Below, one piece after another: positions 46,609 through 59,492 of a DNA stretch of 64,000 nucleotides. The notes under the pieces were generated by a model. That model did no database searches and was not told where the DNA came from. It saw only the letters and a list, made by a program, of their open reading frames with translations. Source of the stretch: Dromiciops gliroides (Eukaryota; Chordata; Mammalia; Microbiotheria; Microbiotheriidae); assembly GCF_019393635.1 (NCBI RefSeq), contig NC_057866.1, positions 172,888,403 through 172,952,402 of the forward strand. The letters are read 5' to 3'. The number at the start of each line of letters is the position of its first letter. Position 1 is the stretch's first letter. A program made the translations under genes and the position numbers.

Positions 46609-47143
46609 TGTAAAGAATTGTTATTTGACGTTTTTATGCCTCGGCGGCTCCGCAAACAAAACGGTGCTCCACCCACTGGTTGTAGCCGTTGCCAGGGCTC
46701 TGGCACCTCACGTCATCACCACTCCACGATGCTTACATGGGCCTGGCAAAATTATAATGATTGGAAGCCTAGTGAGGGCAGTCATGTGACTGTCAGAGCG
46801 GCCATCCCATTGGCTGGGACTGTGTGAGGTGTTTCTAGGTTTGGGGGAGGAGAATTGGGCATTCTAGGTGGAAGCTGGAAAGCGATAGGCGTTCTGCTGC
46901 ATATTTTCAGCTGATTCCTGGGCGGTGGTATTTTTCAGGTATTATAATTTCCCTTTCCCCATTTTTATTTCCTTTCCCTTGATCCTACTGATCCTATTTG
47001 TGGTTTTCTTTTTTTTTTTTAAGTTCATTCTTGTTAAAATAAATCTTGTTCTGTTTTGAGAGAGGCTGCCGGTTTCCTTCCTTGCCCCAATATTGCGGCG
47101 AGCCGCTTAGCTAGCACTCCCCAATTAGAAATTGGTCCCCACA
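46609..47143 (+). mobile_element. CpG-containing solo LTR nested in L2
   Basis: Begins TGTAAAGAATTG and ends GGTCCCCACA. It has several CpGs (GCCTCGGCGGCTCCGC, ATTGCGGCGAGCCGC), a CCAAT-like CCCATTGGCTGG, AATAAA at 47038-47043, and a U5-like end. L2 text on both sides is collinear. The 4-5 bp target duplication is degenerate (GTATC versus TATTC). No gag/pol/env. Confidence 0.75.
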
Positions 47144-47215
47144 TATTCATAGTGTCTAGCATTAGGCCTTACACAGAGTAGGTGCTTAATAAACACATGC
47201 TAGATTGGATCCAAT
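47144..47215 (+). mobile_element. L2 3' end, right of the LTR
   Basis: TATTCATAGTGTCTAGCATT, GTAGGTGCTTAATAAACACA. Confidence 0.75.
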
Positions 47216-48255
47216 TCCATAAATTCTGGTATGTTGTCTTACAGTTATTCTTTTCTATTCTTTATTTCAACAATTTATTTTATAATCCAGTGACTATCTA
47301 TGATATTTAATTTCCACTCATATTGATATCTATTGTTCATATTGTCTACATCAATTATGATTATTTTGGCATAGTGACCTATGAATGATTGTTTAATATT
47401 TATGTATTTGTTTTTTATTCATGGATTCTTTATGCCCTAATAAGTGCTTAATTTATTAAAAGGTGATATATAATAATTAGAAATAAGTTGGTTCTGAGGT
47501 TCCCATTCAATAATCCCCATATTTTTCATATCTGGTTTTCTGTTTTCAAAAACATAATTTCCTCATTTTTTATCCTTCTGATAGTTTTGTTAAATATAAA
47601 AAAATTACAATTACTGAAACCTCCTATAACTATTGCCTTACTATATCTTTTGAAATTCAACTAGTTTTTATTTACTTAGATACCATATCATTGTATATGT
47701 GTATGTGTGTATACAAACATACACATATGTATAGTGTCTCCAAGTCATATGTGTATTTTACATGTGCATAGGCATATATACACACATACACATGTCATTG
47801 ATGTTCTCTTGTGGCACTTTTAAATATAATTTAGATTTTCATTTATTTCTTGAAATTATCTATTATATTTTTCCTGACCAGTAATATTGATCTCAAATCC
47901 TGGATTTTAAAAAATAATAAAAAAGAAGCATATTCAATTAGATTCCAGCTTCTCTCTTTAAATCTATATATGTCAGTATTTAAAATGTGCATCCCATATG
48001 AAGTAAATTGTTGATTTTTATTTTCTAACCCATTCTTCAACCCCCTTCAGTTTTGTGAGTTCTATTTACATTAGTTTTATTATATTACAAGAATCATAAT
48101 TCTTCACTTTTGACACTTTAATTTTTTAATATTACTTAAAAAATCAGCACACTATTTTGTTAGAAAGAACTCTCACCTGCAGATACTCTTCTCTCCCTGT
48201 GCCCAGCCTTAACACCAGATACTCAGATATTTTGTTGCTAGTTATACTTTTAAAG
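47216..48255. other. AT-rich intergenic stretch
   Basis: Short TA/TG runs near 47700-47800. No gene or clear element. Confidence 0.4.
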
Positions 48256-48267
48256 AGAATAAACCAA

Positions 48268-48412
48268 GGGCAGCTAGGTGGCACGGTGGATAGAGCACCA
48301 GCGCTGGAGTCAGGAGGACCTGAGTTCAAATTTGACCTCAGACACTTGACACTTACTAGCTGTGTGACTCTGGGCAAGTCACTTCACCCCAATTGTCTCA
48401 CAAAAAAAGAAA
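48268..48412 (+). mobile_element. tRNA-derived marsupial SINE
   Basis: GGGCAGCTAGGTGGCACGGT to an A-rich tail; AATAAACC on both sides. Confidence 0.94.
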
Positions 48413-50490
48413 ATAAACCTGAAGGGTATAATAGTTTTGTCTCCTTTTTGCAACATGTAACCAATGAGTTTTATACTCTTTTCATTTCCCCTAATTTTTT
48501 TTTTCATGGAATATTTTATACACAGGCACGCACACACATACAGCTCAGAGAAATGTCATTTGTCAGGTCCCTTTCCCCATCTCTCTTTTTTTTCTGAATA
48601 ATATTCACATCCTTCCCCAAAAACGTCATTCACATTTTCCTTCTTCTTATCTTCTTCATTACTCTAGGATACTTCTGCCTCACCATCTTTTCATAGACCT
48701 GTTTTCTCTTTTTTTCTACTCAATAATGTTCAGCAGGTTTTGGACTTATAAAGCATAATAGTTTTGTCTCCTCTTTTGCAACACATAACCAATAAATTTT
48801 GTCATTTTTGTTCATTTCCCCTATTTTTTTCTATCATGGCATTTCTGTGTTCCATTTCTGATTGTTTCTTTCAGAGAGTCCCATGATGTATTAATATTTT
48901 CCACCATCTGTTCAGAACAGTTGGTTCACTTGCCTTTCTGTAGTTTTCTTAAGGAACTCTAATGCCCATCATTTTTTCTTCCTTTTCTTCTTTTATTGAG
49001 CTTTTAAAACCATTTAGAGTTTTAGAGGTTATTCTATTGCTTCTATTGTATATTTGGTTGTTATTCAAGTATTTTTCCTTTATTCTGGAACTTTCTCATT
49101 CCTTTCTTTTGTTCCTGAATATTTATTGATTATAATATGTTGTGATAGTGATTTTTGTGTTTTATGTCTGTGTGTATTTGCCTAGTCATTTCTTTAGTCT
49201 CGCTATCAGTCTTTCTAGAAGGTTTGCCCTATGAAGATTTGTTTCATTTCCTCTTTTTTTTTTCCTTTTTTTTTTTTTTTTGCTGAACTTTTACTTATTT
49301 TATTTGGCACATTTATTGCTGTTTTGAAGAAAGAGAGAGGATAAAACAAATTCACCCTTACAGCCAACCTGACAGAGTTATATAACTGCTATTGTTGTTG
49401 TAAAAAATTTGAATCAAGCAAAGATAACATGATTACCAGATAAATAAATACCATAATATTGGAAAGGATGGATAACCTGTTGGATAATGCAGTTAAAATC
49501 CAAAAAATACCTTGACTATCTAGAATATCATTCCAAATCTAAGAAGATGAAACTTAATAGGGAAAAAATTCAAAGTATTAACTTTATGATTCAATTGTCT
49601 TCACAAGTAGAAGATGTGGGGAATTACAACTAGAAATAGTTCACTTGAAAAAGATCTGAGGGAAAATCAGCATAGTGGTAGGACACACAATTAACTCAAA
49701 CATTTATCAGCTTGTCTATATATTACTCCAGAACTCCAGGGAGTTAATAATCTATCAATGCAGATTGTAACCCAGTCATGCCTGGCAACCCTATGTAATC
49801 CTTTCCCATGTCTTCCTATAAGAAAACTACAGCAGGCCAACCCAACATGGGGACTTTCTTCTTTCATTCTTTTGACACTGAATGGATGCCAATGACACTT
49901 GCTTACATAGCACATTAAGATAAGCAAACCATTTTAGACCTCATTTGATCCTCAAAAAAACTCTGTGAGATCAATTATCCTTTGTTATTTCTAAATGACT
50001 GGTCCATCTTTTTATTTGCTACTTATATATTCTTTGTATGACATCATTTATACCACTTATCTTATTTAGATCCTCATTTGTTATGTTTCACCACCTGATA
50101 ATTTTTTGGACCAATTGTAATTCGATTTAAAAAAGAAAAAAGAAAAAGAAATCAGTGAAACAGATTAGATAAACAAAGTTTAGAAAGAAATGCATGGTAT
50201 TCAATAATCTAGTGCTTAAAGGACCCAAGAACACAAATTACTGAAGAAGGAACAGATTTAACAAAAAACAGATGGGAAAAATGGGTAGAAAATAGGATTT
50301 GTCTGACATCTTACCATTTCTTAGTTTTTGTCTGGACCTGCGATTTTATTAATTGTAGGAAACTCCTAGTGAGGAACAGCCTCTAATGAGGCAGAATGAC
50401 ACCTCACCTATATCTTATAGTCTTAGACTTAAAATCTTTTTTTTTTTAATCCCACAAGTCAATCTCTCTCTGTCTCTATAGCTCCTACCT
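48413..50490. other. T-rich intergenic, unclassified
   Basis: Two related segments (around 48425-48500 and 48755-48840) share TAATAGTTTTGTCTCCT and AACCAAT text, suggesting a local or family duplication. No gene was recognised. Confidence 0.35.
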
Positions 50491-50499
50491 TTTTCTCTC

Positions 50500-51340
50500 C
50501 ATCTCTCTGTGCCTTTGCCTCTCTTCAGTATTTTTGTGTTCTGGATCAATAATTCTTTCTATAACTCAGCTGAAATCTTCCCCTGCAAAGACAACAATGT
50601 GCTCTTTCCTACCAAATCTATTAGACTGACTGACTGGGTTTCCTTCAAGCTTCTATCCTTGGCCTACTCTTTTCCCTGCATACTATTTCACTTAGTAGAT
50701 CATTAAGTAGATCTCTTCAGAACCATGGGTTCAATTATCATCTATACATAGATAATCCCTAGATCCACATATAATTCACCCTTAGTCTCTCTTCTGGGAT
50801 TGAATCAGGCCTATTATACACCTCAAGATAGATGTTGTGCAAATAACTCAATTCAACATGTCCAAAACAAAATTCATTATCTTTTCCCCAAAATTCCCCT
50901 TTCTTCCAACATTCCCAGTTACAACTGAGTACATGACCATCCTCACCGTAACCCAGGATCTCAGCCTCAGTGTAAGGCTGGACTCCTTACTCTCACTCAC
51001 CCCACACATCTAATCCATTGCCAAATCTTATTTCTGCCTTCACAACATCCATCTCACATATCACCTTCTCTCAATTCACACACAGTCATCATTTTACTTC
51101 AGGTCCTTCTCACCTATTGTCTGAACTATTACAGTATCCTTCTAACCAGTAAACCGGCCTCAAGTATCTCGCCGCTCGGTGACTTTTCTAAAGTGAAGGT
51201 CTAACCTCTTAATCCTTTTACTCAATATGCTCGAATGTCTCTGTTACTTCCAGGATCAAATACAAACTGTTCTGGTTGGCACAATGATAGGCACATAGCA
51301 AATGCTCAATAAATACTTGTTGACTGCCTGTCTGGATATA
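50500..51340 (+). mobile_element. L2 ORF2 3' part and 3' end
   Basis: GGTTTCCTTCAAGCTTCTAT, CTAATCCATTGCCAAATCTT, ATTACAGTATCCTTCTAACC, CTTCCAGGATCAAATACAAA, then GCAAATGCTCAATAAATACT: standard L2 order. Confidence 0.75.
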
Positions 51341-51789
51341 GCTTTAATTACTCTACATCTGGTTTATAATTCTTTTGGATTAGAAGGAATAAGGAAAACT
51401 TGAATAATTTTTCCTAGTATTGGTTATATAACCCCTAGGTCTTAAGTCTAATTCCATAAACCTGTAATCTAAATATAAAAAGACATTTTATATTTTAAAA
51501 GGTTAATGAAGAATGAGAAGCTATGTCCTTTCCATTTATGTGTAAAGAAATATTTCTTAATTTGTTTTGAGATAGAGAAATATTTTAAATGATTTTGATT
51601 ATATAAAATAACAATGCTTAAAAATCATAAACAATGCATGTTGCATTGAAAAGATATTGCCTGGGGGGAGTCTTTGCATTAAATATTGCTTGTAAAGTTC
51701 TGAAATCCTAAATCTATAAGAAATTCACATAAATTTATAGAATGTCATTATCTAAAAGTAATTTTTAAATAAACATAAACTATCAGTGC

Positions 51790-52190
51790 CTACTTTTAAA
51801 AAGTGTTCAAAATCACTAATAATCAGAGAAATACAAAACTTTAAACACACTGACTTTACATCTGTCACACTGGCAATATGATAAAAATCTATGTTGGTTA
51901 TTATGTAGAAAAATAGATTTCTATTCATTACTATCACAACTGTGAAATGGTTCTAGCATTTTCCTAAGCAATATTGAATTATAAAACAGATAATATAATT
52001 ATTCTTGTACCCTTTGACTCAGTAATTTCATTTTTAAATTTATATGCTAAAGAGGTTAGTGATAGGAAAGGTACTATTTGCATAAAATATTCATGACAGC
52101 ATGATTTATATTAGAAAAACATGAGAAATGAATCATGTGTCCAATAACTGATAAATGAGCTAAGTAAATTGAAGTACCTGAATGTGATAG
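51790..52190 (+). mobile_element. Ancient L1 fragment
   Basis: AAATCACTAATAATCAGAGA, CCTTTGACTCAGTAATTTCA, TGTCCAATAACTGATAAATG. Confidence 0.7.
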
Positions 52191-52204
52191 AGTGGTAGAT
52201 GTGA

Positions 52205-52455
52205 TAAATGAATATTTAGCATTTACATGGCACTTTATGATTTGCAAAGTGCTTTATATATGTTATACATGTGATCCTAGCAACAGTCCCGTTGGGTAGG
52301 TCCTATTCCCGTTGTACAGATGGGGAAACCGAGTCAGGGAGATGTTAAGTGATATGCCTAGGGTCACATAATTAATGTCTGTAGCAAGATCCAAACTCAT
52401 ATCTTCCTGAATCTAAATCCCATGCCATAGCCATTGTACATATTTGCCTTCCCTC
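52205..52455 (-). mobile_element. MIR/THER-type SINE, reverse
   Basis: GCACTTTATGATTTGCAAAG, CAGATGGGGAAACCGAGTCA, GCCTAGGGTCACATAATTAA. Confidence 0.85.
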
Positions 52456-52679
52456 ATACAAATTACTATATAAGAAATATGAAAACTAATAATATTTATT
52501 ACATAAAATCATAATATGCATTATGTAAACTAATAAAATGTATTATATAAACTAATCACGTGTATGAAGAGTACAAAGGAATATAGGAAATTATGCATTG
52601 GGTAGTGGAACCAAAAGAACAATATTTATTCTGATTTCACCGGTATTGTTTAGAAATTTTTTTTTCAAGATGATCAATT

Positions 52680-53040
52680 GGTCTATACACAAGCCTTTAT
52701 CAAGCTGCTATTACACCCAGTCCTAAGCACTGGAGATTCAAAGAGAAACAACCTAGTTTCAATTCTCGAGAAACTCCCAATTGAAGGGGGGGGGAGAAAA
52801 TATGCAGAGAACTATATACAAACAAGACATATGCAGGATAAATTGGAGGTAATTTCAGGAAGGCACTGTGATTAAGGGGGGGTGGGGAAAAGTTTTTTTG
52901 CTGATGGCGAGATTTTTTTTTAAACTAAGACTGGAAGAAAGCCAAGGAAATTAGAAAGCAGAGATAAGGAGAGAGAGAGAGAGAGAGAGTTCCTAGATAT
53001 GGAAGATAGCCAGTGAAAATGCTCAGAATGGAGAGGTAGT
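52680..53040 (+). mobile_element. Old dispersed repeat
   Basis: AAGCACTGGAGATTCAAAGA, CTCGAGAAACTCCCAATTGA, AGAGATAAGGAGAGAGAGAG and a G-rich interior. Confidence 0.5.
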
Positions 53041-53079
53041 GGGTTGTTTTTGTTTGTTTTTGTTTTTGTTTTTTTGTGG

Positions 53080-53300
53080 ACTTACAAGTACAAAATATGT
53101 GCGATAGTTATAATAAAAAACTTATTTTAGGCTACATGGAGAGGCATTATCCCCAGCCCTAGGAGGTGATGGTCCTGTCCTACTTTGCCATGGTCAGTTC
53201 ACATCTGCAGTATTATAGTATTGATTCCTGGTTATAACATTTTAAGAAGATTATTGATAAGCTGAAGATCTTTTAAATATTCCCGGAATGACAGAATTTT
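53080..53300 (+). mobile_element. L3/CR1 LINE fragment
   Basis: TAGGCTACATGGAGAGGCAT, TAGGAGGTGATGGTCCTGTC, AGTTCACATCTGCAGTATTA, GATTATTGATAAGCTGAAG: the L3 block just upstream of the part seen at 12490. Confidence 0.8.
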
Positions 53301-53644
53301 AGAGATGGAAGGGAGGTAAGGGACCACCCAATCCAAGCCCTATGTGAAAGGAACCTTATTATACTATACCTAAGAGGGTATCCAGATTCTCCTTAAGGAT
53401 CTCACTCCCTCCATAATTGGCCCATTTTATGGATAGCTCTAATGGTTAAGATTTAACTTCTTTGTAATTTCTACCTGCTGCTTCTAGCACTGTCTTTTGG
53501 AGCCAAATGGAGCAAATAGAATCCCTCTTTCAAATTACAGTCTTTTAAAAGTATTTGACAACTCTCATGTATAGCCCAAGTCTTCTCTTCTTCAGGCTAA
53601 ACTTCCAGAGTTGTTTTGTTTGTTTGTTTTTCAAACATTCTGTC

Positions 53645-53674
53645 TCTCCCTCCCTCTCCTCTCCTCCTCCTCCT

Positions 53675-53723
<49 letters not shown>

Positions 53724-53752
53724 CCCTCTCTCTCCTTCCCTCTCTCTCTTTC
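53645..53752. repeat. (TC)n/CCT-rich polypyrimidine tract
   Basis: Over 100 bp almost purely C and T with a central (CT)n run. Confidence 0.95.
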
Positions 53753-54100
53753 ACTTTTTGAACAGTTCCCAACTAGAATGTCAGTACCAGCAGCTGTGCC
53801 TTTTCTCCTGTTGTTTTTTCAATATTTGTCATTTTCCTTTGTGTTCAACTTTGCCAGTATGAGAGATGACTTAGAACCCCAGAGTTGTTTTAATTTGCAT
53901 TTCCTTAATCATTTGTGATTTGGAACATTTTTTTCATAAAACTATAAATGACTTGCAATTATTCCCTTGAGAACTGTCTGTGCATATACTTTAACCATTA
54001 TTATTTGGAGTGTTCTTCATCACTTGACAGCTTGTGATAAGGTTATAGAGCATTCAGCTAACATGAAGTAGGTCCCTGGGGACCCAGCCCCTGCTTGAAA

Positions 54101-54103
<3 letters not shown>

Positions 54104-54158
<55 letters not shown>
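54104..54158. repeat. (CA)n microsatellite
   Basis: Perfect CA run of about 27 units. Confidence 0.97.
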
Positions 54159-54159
<1 letters not shown>

Positions 54160-54339
54160 AGCCCCCAGGTGCTCAGTGTTTGGACAGAGCACAAACTACA
54201 GATGCCCCCAGGGACAATAGCTTCAGTCATACTAGGACCTACAGAGTTGGTAGCCTCAGTCACTTGAGAGGAATAAACTCTCACACCTATTCCCTTATTT
54301 CCATTGACTGTCTCTCTCCAATTAGGTAATTTTTTTTTC

Positions 54340-55860
54340 CTACGACAACTTCCCACTGTTTAACCCATCCAATCTGGTCCTAGGCCTCTCCATCCCCTTA
54401 ATATCCCCTCTGCCTTCCTATTCCATTTCCCTGATGAAATCTCTTTTCTTCATTTCTACATTTTGGATTTCTTTCTTTCAGAAATTCTATCTTTTGTCCC
54501 TTAGAGACCTGGGTCTCTCTAGTTGACATCTCTGGCTACCTGCACCATGAAGGGTTGGCCCCTTCTTCTCTGATGCCTCATTTCAGCTTTCTTCCATTTA
54601 TTTACAATTCCTATGAAATGTCTCTTAATAACTCTGATCAATACATTGATCAGCCATGATTCCAGAGGATCTATGACAAACTCACCTCTTAAGGTGTGAT
54701 AGATTCAAGATACAGAAATAAGTACTCTTTCTTTCTTTTCTCTCTCTCTCTTTTTTTTTTTTGATATAGGCAAAAAGGGAATTTGTTTTGTTTGATTGTG
54801 CATATTTTTTTCAAGCATTTTGTTTTTCTTTCCTTTTTTTCCTGCTAAGGAAAGAGAAGGGGAAGTGAGAGAAAATATATTCTTTAATTGAAAAAATGTT
54901 TAAAAATCTCTTCTCCTTTGAGGTTCACTCTATCCATTTATATCATCTTATCCAGATCCTTTTAATAAACCACTTTCCAAGGCACTCTCCTTTTTTCAAG
55001 TTCAGTATCTGAATAAAAGTTATCCTGTCCCCTGCAATTATACATGAGAACTTCAGCAATCTTGAGGTTTTCTCTAAACCTCTGGCCTCCCAGTCCTACC
55101 ATGTCAGTTCATATCACTTAACTATTTCACCTCAGCCATCCATAGGGGTGGTCATTTCTTAGATCTTACCAACACCCCAACTCTAATGCTTCCAATACTC
55201 CAAACTCTAAAATTCTCTGTTCACAGCCTTCTATCCTTCCATGTCTCTCTTCTTGACACTAATTAATCAATCTCATCAAGAACTTCGAGGCTCTACCTCT
55301 TTCTGCTTTCCTAGCCCTTCCTCTCTTTCCTGGCCTCACTATCCTTGCTTTAGTCTTTCTAACCAATTCAGCTCCACACTGGTTGGCCAAGTTTGTATAC
55401 TTCTTAACCAACCAACATTTATGTCTTCCTCAGGCTCAACTATGTTTAATCTCCGTTATGAATCTTCTCTATTCCAACACCTATAAAAAGTAACTTATAC
55501 AGTTACAAGGAATATTTCCACTGAAAATTCAGGTAATTTAATCTCAACTTGGCTTTCACTGTTATGACATTTTAAACATTCTTCTGATCGACTCCATATA
55601 TTGCTCCTTTCAACAACTATTTCAGATCTCTCCCATCAAGCCCCTTTAACCACAAATATTCCATCTCAGATGACATTGACTCTAAGAACTTATTTCCCTT
55701 AACCCACACCACAAAAAACTTATAGCCCTCAACCCATACCACTAAACATTTTTACCAGTACCCTTTCTCCCTGAAAGGGACAGTTCTTCTCATTGTGCCC
55801 TTGATTTGATTCCATAAAACCAGTTTTCCATAGTTGAGACCCACTTTATTTTCATAATAC
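54340..55860 (+). mobile_element. Pyrimidine-rich LINE-like sequence (possible L2/CR1 body)
   Basis: C/T-rich on the plus strand like the L2 bodies nearby, with no intact frame beyond 81 codons. No diagnostic motif was found, so the assignment is weak. Confidence 0.3.
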
Positions 55861-55879
55861 AGACACATCATATATCACA

Positions 55880-55975
55880 TATTTTATATACATATATACA
55901 TATATGTATATATGTGTGTATATATAAATGTATATGTGTATATAACATATATATTTAAACACACATAAATATATA
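55880..55975. repeat. TA/TG compound microsatellite
   Basis: TATATACATATATG-type units. Confidence 0.9.
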
Positions 55976-56149
55976 TACTCCTGAGCCTGGGACTTAAAGT
56001 TTACTGCAATTTTGTTTTCCAACTACCTTTCTAGACTTCTTTATTATTATTTTTTATTCATAGCCTCTCCTGCTCCAATTCAGTTATCATTTTAGCTCTT
56101 TTCAGAACTTGGTATTCTACTTTCCATAATTATATTCAAACAAGATTCC

Positions 56150-57005
56150 CTGAAGTGTATAATGTAGACTCCTCCCTCCTCATTGGGTCCTTTCAGAATC
56201 TTTAACATACTTCAAGGATCAATTTAAGTATTCTTTCCTCCAAGAAACCTTTGCTAGTCTCTTGCCACCCCAATTGGGTAATGTTTTCCCCTTGCTCAGT
56301 TACTTCATATTTATTTGGATCTATATTACATTTCTCTTTTTATTTTGTTTTGTATTACATTTCTTATTAGAATACAAGTTCCTTGAATTCAGGGTTTCAT
56401 TTTTGTTTGTGTGTCCCTGGCACCTGGGAACATGCCTTGTACTTGGTAGGTGATTAATGCAGGTTTGGTGATTTCCTCCTAAATTTCAGGTCTGATCATG
56501 TCACTTCTCTTCACTCAAACTCTGAGGACTCCCCATTACCTCTAGGATCAAATATAAAACCTGCCATTTAGTTTTTAAAGCCTTTCACCATCTGGATTTT
56601 TCAAGTCCTATACTTTGCTCTCCTCTGTGTACTCTATGTCTCAGAGACCCTGTACTATCTATTTTTCACTCAGGGCCATTTCACTAGCTGTCTCCCATGC
56701 CTGGAATATTTTGCCCTCTCACCTCTGCTTCCTTGCTTCCACAGTCTCTTTAAAGGGTAAGCTGAAATCTCACTTTCTACAAGAGGCTTCTCTGGGTCCT
56801 CCCTATTTTAGTGACTTCCCATCTGAGATTGCCTTCAAAGGACATGGTCCATATAGATAGTTGTGTACAGGTTGTCTTCATGAGAATGTGAGCTCCTTTG
56901 GGACAAAGACTCTATTTTTGCCTATCTTTGTATTTCTAGGACTTAGCACAGTACCTGGAATATAATAAGCACTTAACAAATGCTTGCTTATTGAGCAGAT
57001 TGACT
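56150..57005 (+). mobile_element. Two L2 3' ends in tandem orientation
   Basis: First copy: CAAGAAACCTTTGCTAGTCT to CTTGGTAGGTGATTAATGCA (ends ~56470). Second: TTTAAAGCCTTTCACCATCT, CCCATGCCTGGAATATTTTG, TGAGCTCCTTTGGGACAAAG, AATAAGCACTTAACAAATGC. Confidence 0.85.
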
Positions 57006-57745
57006 AATGTGTTTAACGGGTCCTTGCTAATATAACTAAAGGTATCCCATTGTCCTATGTGATTTATAATAAATGTCATCACATCCTAGCATTAGCAATG
57101 AACACAGATTAATTATTTGCAATAGCTTGCCAAAGAGAACTACAAATGTGAGAAAGCACAAACCAGTTTTAATAATAAAAAGAGCTCACATTCACGAAGA
57201 ACTTTAAAGTTTACATGGCTATTTAAAATAAAAAAGAAGTTAAAAAAAAGGACCTGGAAAGAGGTCATTCCAAGGAGATCAGGTCTGTAGGGCTGGAGAA
57301 TGAGGCCCAGGACAGTCCAGAGCATCATTTATATACAAAGATATGCTATGATGAAATGTGCTGGAGAAACTTCACCTGTTTCACAATTCTGCTTGGTACT
57401 TATACTACATATAATCTACAAACTTATAGGACTGAAGTCCAGAACCTATGATTCAAAGTGCATTGAGTATAAGGTATAAGTCGACACAATTTGTCTTAAC
57501 CACATTTAGTATCTAGAAATTAAATAAGGAGTCAAAAGTAACATTTTCTCTAGCTATCTAGTATATGGTTTCACAACAAATATCACTACTCAAAATATTT
57601 CCAGAAATCATCACTTTCCAGCTTTTAAAATTTGTTCCCAGTTCTAATCACTGTCTTCTATTGAAAACCCACTTGAAAGTAATTTTTATTAGAATCAATA
57701 GATGAAACAGCAAAATTCAAATTAGGGAGCTTTACCTTTTAGATA
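57006..57745. other. Intergenic, no feature recognised
   Basis: AT-rich; no repeats or frames of note. Confidence 0.4.
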
Positions 57746-57895
57746 CTTAACCCTGTTTCCCTCAGTTTCCTCATGTGTAAAATGAACTGAACACTCCAGG
57801 ATGTTTAAAAAAAACACCAAAATACAAACAAACAAACAAAACAACCAAATGGAGTCACAAAAAGTCAGACAAGGCTGAAAAATGGCTGAACAACA
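57745..57895 (+). mobile_element. MAR1/MON1-type SINE 3' half
   Basis: CCCTCAGTTTCCTCATGTGT, AACCAAATGGAGTCACAAAA, GTCAGACAAGGCTGAAAAAT. Confidence 0.75.
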
Positions 57896-58204
57896 CACCT
57901 ATTGAATAATTCATATGAATTCTACTTTTTGCTAGACAAATACTGGTGATGGTACTGTATTTTTTAAACCATTTTGAGGCTATTTTTTCTTGATTTTTCA
58001 GGAGATATAGCTTTGCACACACAGATATTTCTCCCCAAATTATCCGTTTTCCTTTATTTGGTGATTCATTACATTCTGCAAATTCAAATAGTCACAAAAT
58101 GAACTAGGTACAATGTTAAGCATTTTACAAGAAAAATACTTTACTGTTTTCTTTTCAATTGCCAAAAGGAGTTGTAAGTGAATTATTTAAAGAATTTACT
58201 ATAC

Positions 58205-59492
58205 AAAAGAAAATATCCTTGGATTTTATTTTTTTTTTAAAGTATATGGAACAGCGTTTGAAATCTTCCAGTGACCATATGGTTCCCAAGATGCCATTTT
58301 TGTGAAACAAGATTTGTGCCTAACATACTTTCTCAGGAAGTTACTGTCTGGTGTCCTCATGGAGCTTGACATTCTCTGTTTTTTGAGGAGAAATTGGGGG
58401 AAAAGCAACTAAACAGCCCATTTTATTCAGGAAAGGAATAACAATGAAATGTATTTAAACAACTACCTCCAATTAGGTGTTGTTGTTGACGATGATGATG
58501 TTTTCATTTTTTCCTAACACTTCTACTATGAGAGAACTGGAAAATTTCTGGTTGTTTCATCCAAAATTCAACTCAGTACTTGAAAATTCAAGTTGTTTTT
58601 TGTCAGAGTGACGTTATCTTTGTTTCTCTGGCTATATCATCTCTGGTTTAAAATCTTACCAAGCTAAAAATAGTTGATCTAGTTTGTAATAAAAAAAAGA
58701 ATATTAAATACCTTTGGTAAAAATAGATATATTTAACAAGATTAGAAAAGCAAATAGTTATACTGTCAAAAAGAGTATAAAAATGTACACAATAAAACAA
58801 GTAAACCAACTCAAAGGTCGTAGTAAGAATAAGGCCACTGTTCTTCTTAAAGTTTGTCTCTCCCAAATCATGTGCTGTCCAATCTGCTCTTCCAAATGGC
58901 AGGAAGTTTAGTAATCAGTAGGGAAAAATCCAGTCTTTTCTACCAGCATCAAACAAATTAAGTTTAATCCGCAATAGGAAAGTTCATTTAAAGACCAAGT
59001 TTTTAAAACATAGAACATTCTGATTTAGATAGCTGAGGACAGAAAAAAAAATATTCCAGATGTTGTGACCCTGAGACCAGGCATGTGGAGTTCTAGATTT
59101 AAGGCAGCCTGCAGGGTCAGGTCTTCATACATGCACATAGGTGTTCTATACTAACTTTAACCCATGTAATGCAACTTAAATATAAGACAGAGATAGCTTA
59201 GTAGATACATAGTATCTATGTAACTAGCTAGCTACCTACAGTATTTAAATTTCCCAATGATTGGTGGCATTTTCCCGTCCTTTGATTAGGTCTTCTCACA
59301 ACAGAGCTGTTGCACAACTCATAGTCGCTGTTTGGTGTCTCTTCTTGAAAACACATTTTAAGTCCTGAAGAGGGAAAGTTCCCAAAGCAAACAACTGAGA
59401 TTACAGATGGAGACAATGCACAAGCCTCATTAACAGAATCAGCCATTGATTGAATGTGCTCTGGGGGAAAAAATGCAGCACATTTCATTACA
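58205..59492 (-). other. PDGFC: Probable PDGFC 3'UTR
   Basis: This is the sequence just after the TAA stop on the minus strand. It is AU-rich and free of the SINE/L1/MIR copies that crowd the flanks, as expected of a constrained UTR. The lower limit is set by a candidate AATAAA at 58225-58230; alternative signals are an AATAAA at 58422-58427 and an ATTAAA at 58963-58968. A 1.2-1.3 kb length is in line with what I remember for mammalian PDGFC. The exact end is an inference. Confidence 0.5.
58225..58230 (-). terminator. Candidate PDGFC polyadenylation signal (AATAAA)
   Basis: AATAAA on the minus strand, followed by a U/GU-rich stretch (TTTTCTTTTGT) about 10-25 bases further on, the expected arrangement for a cleavage site. 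Not verified by transcripts. A second AATAAA at 58422-58427 could be used instead. Confidence 0.4.
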
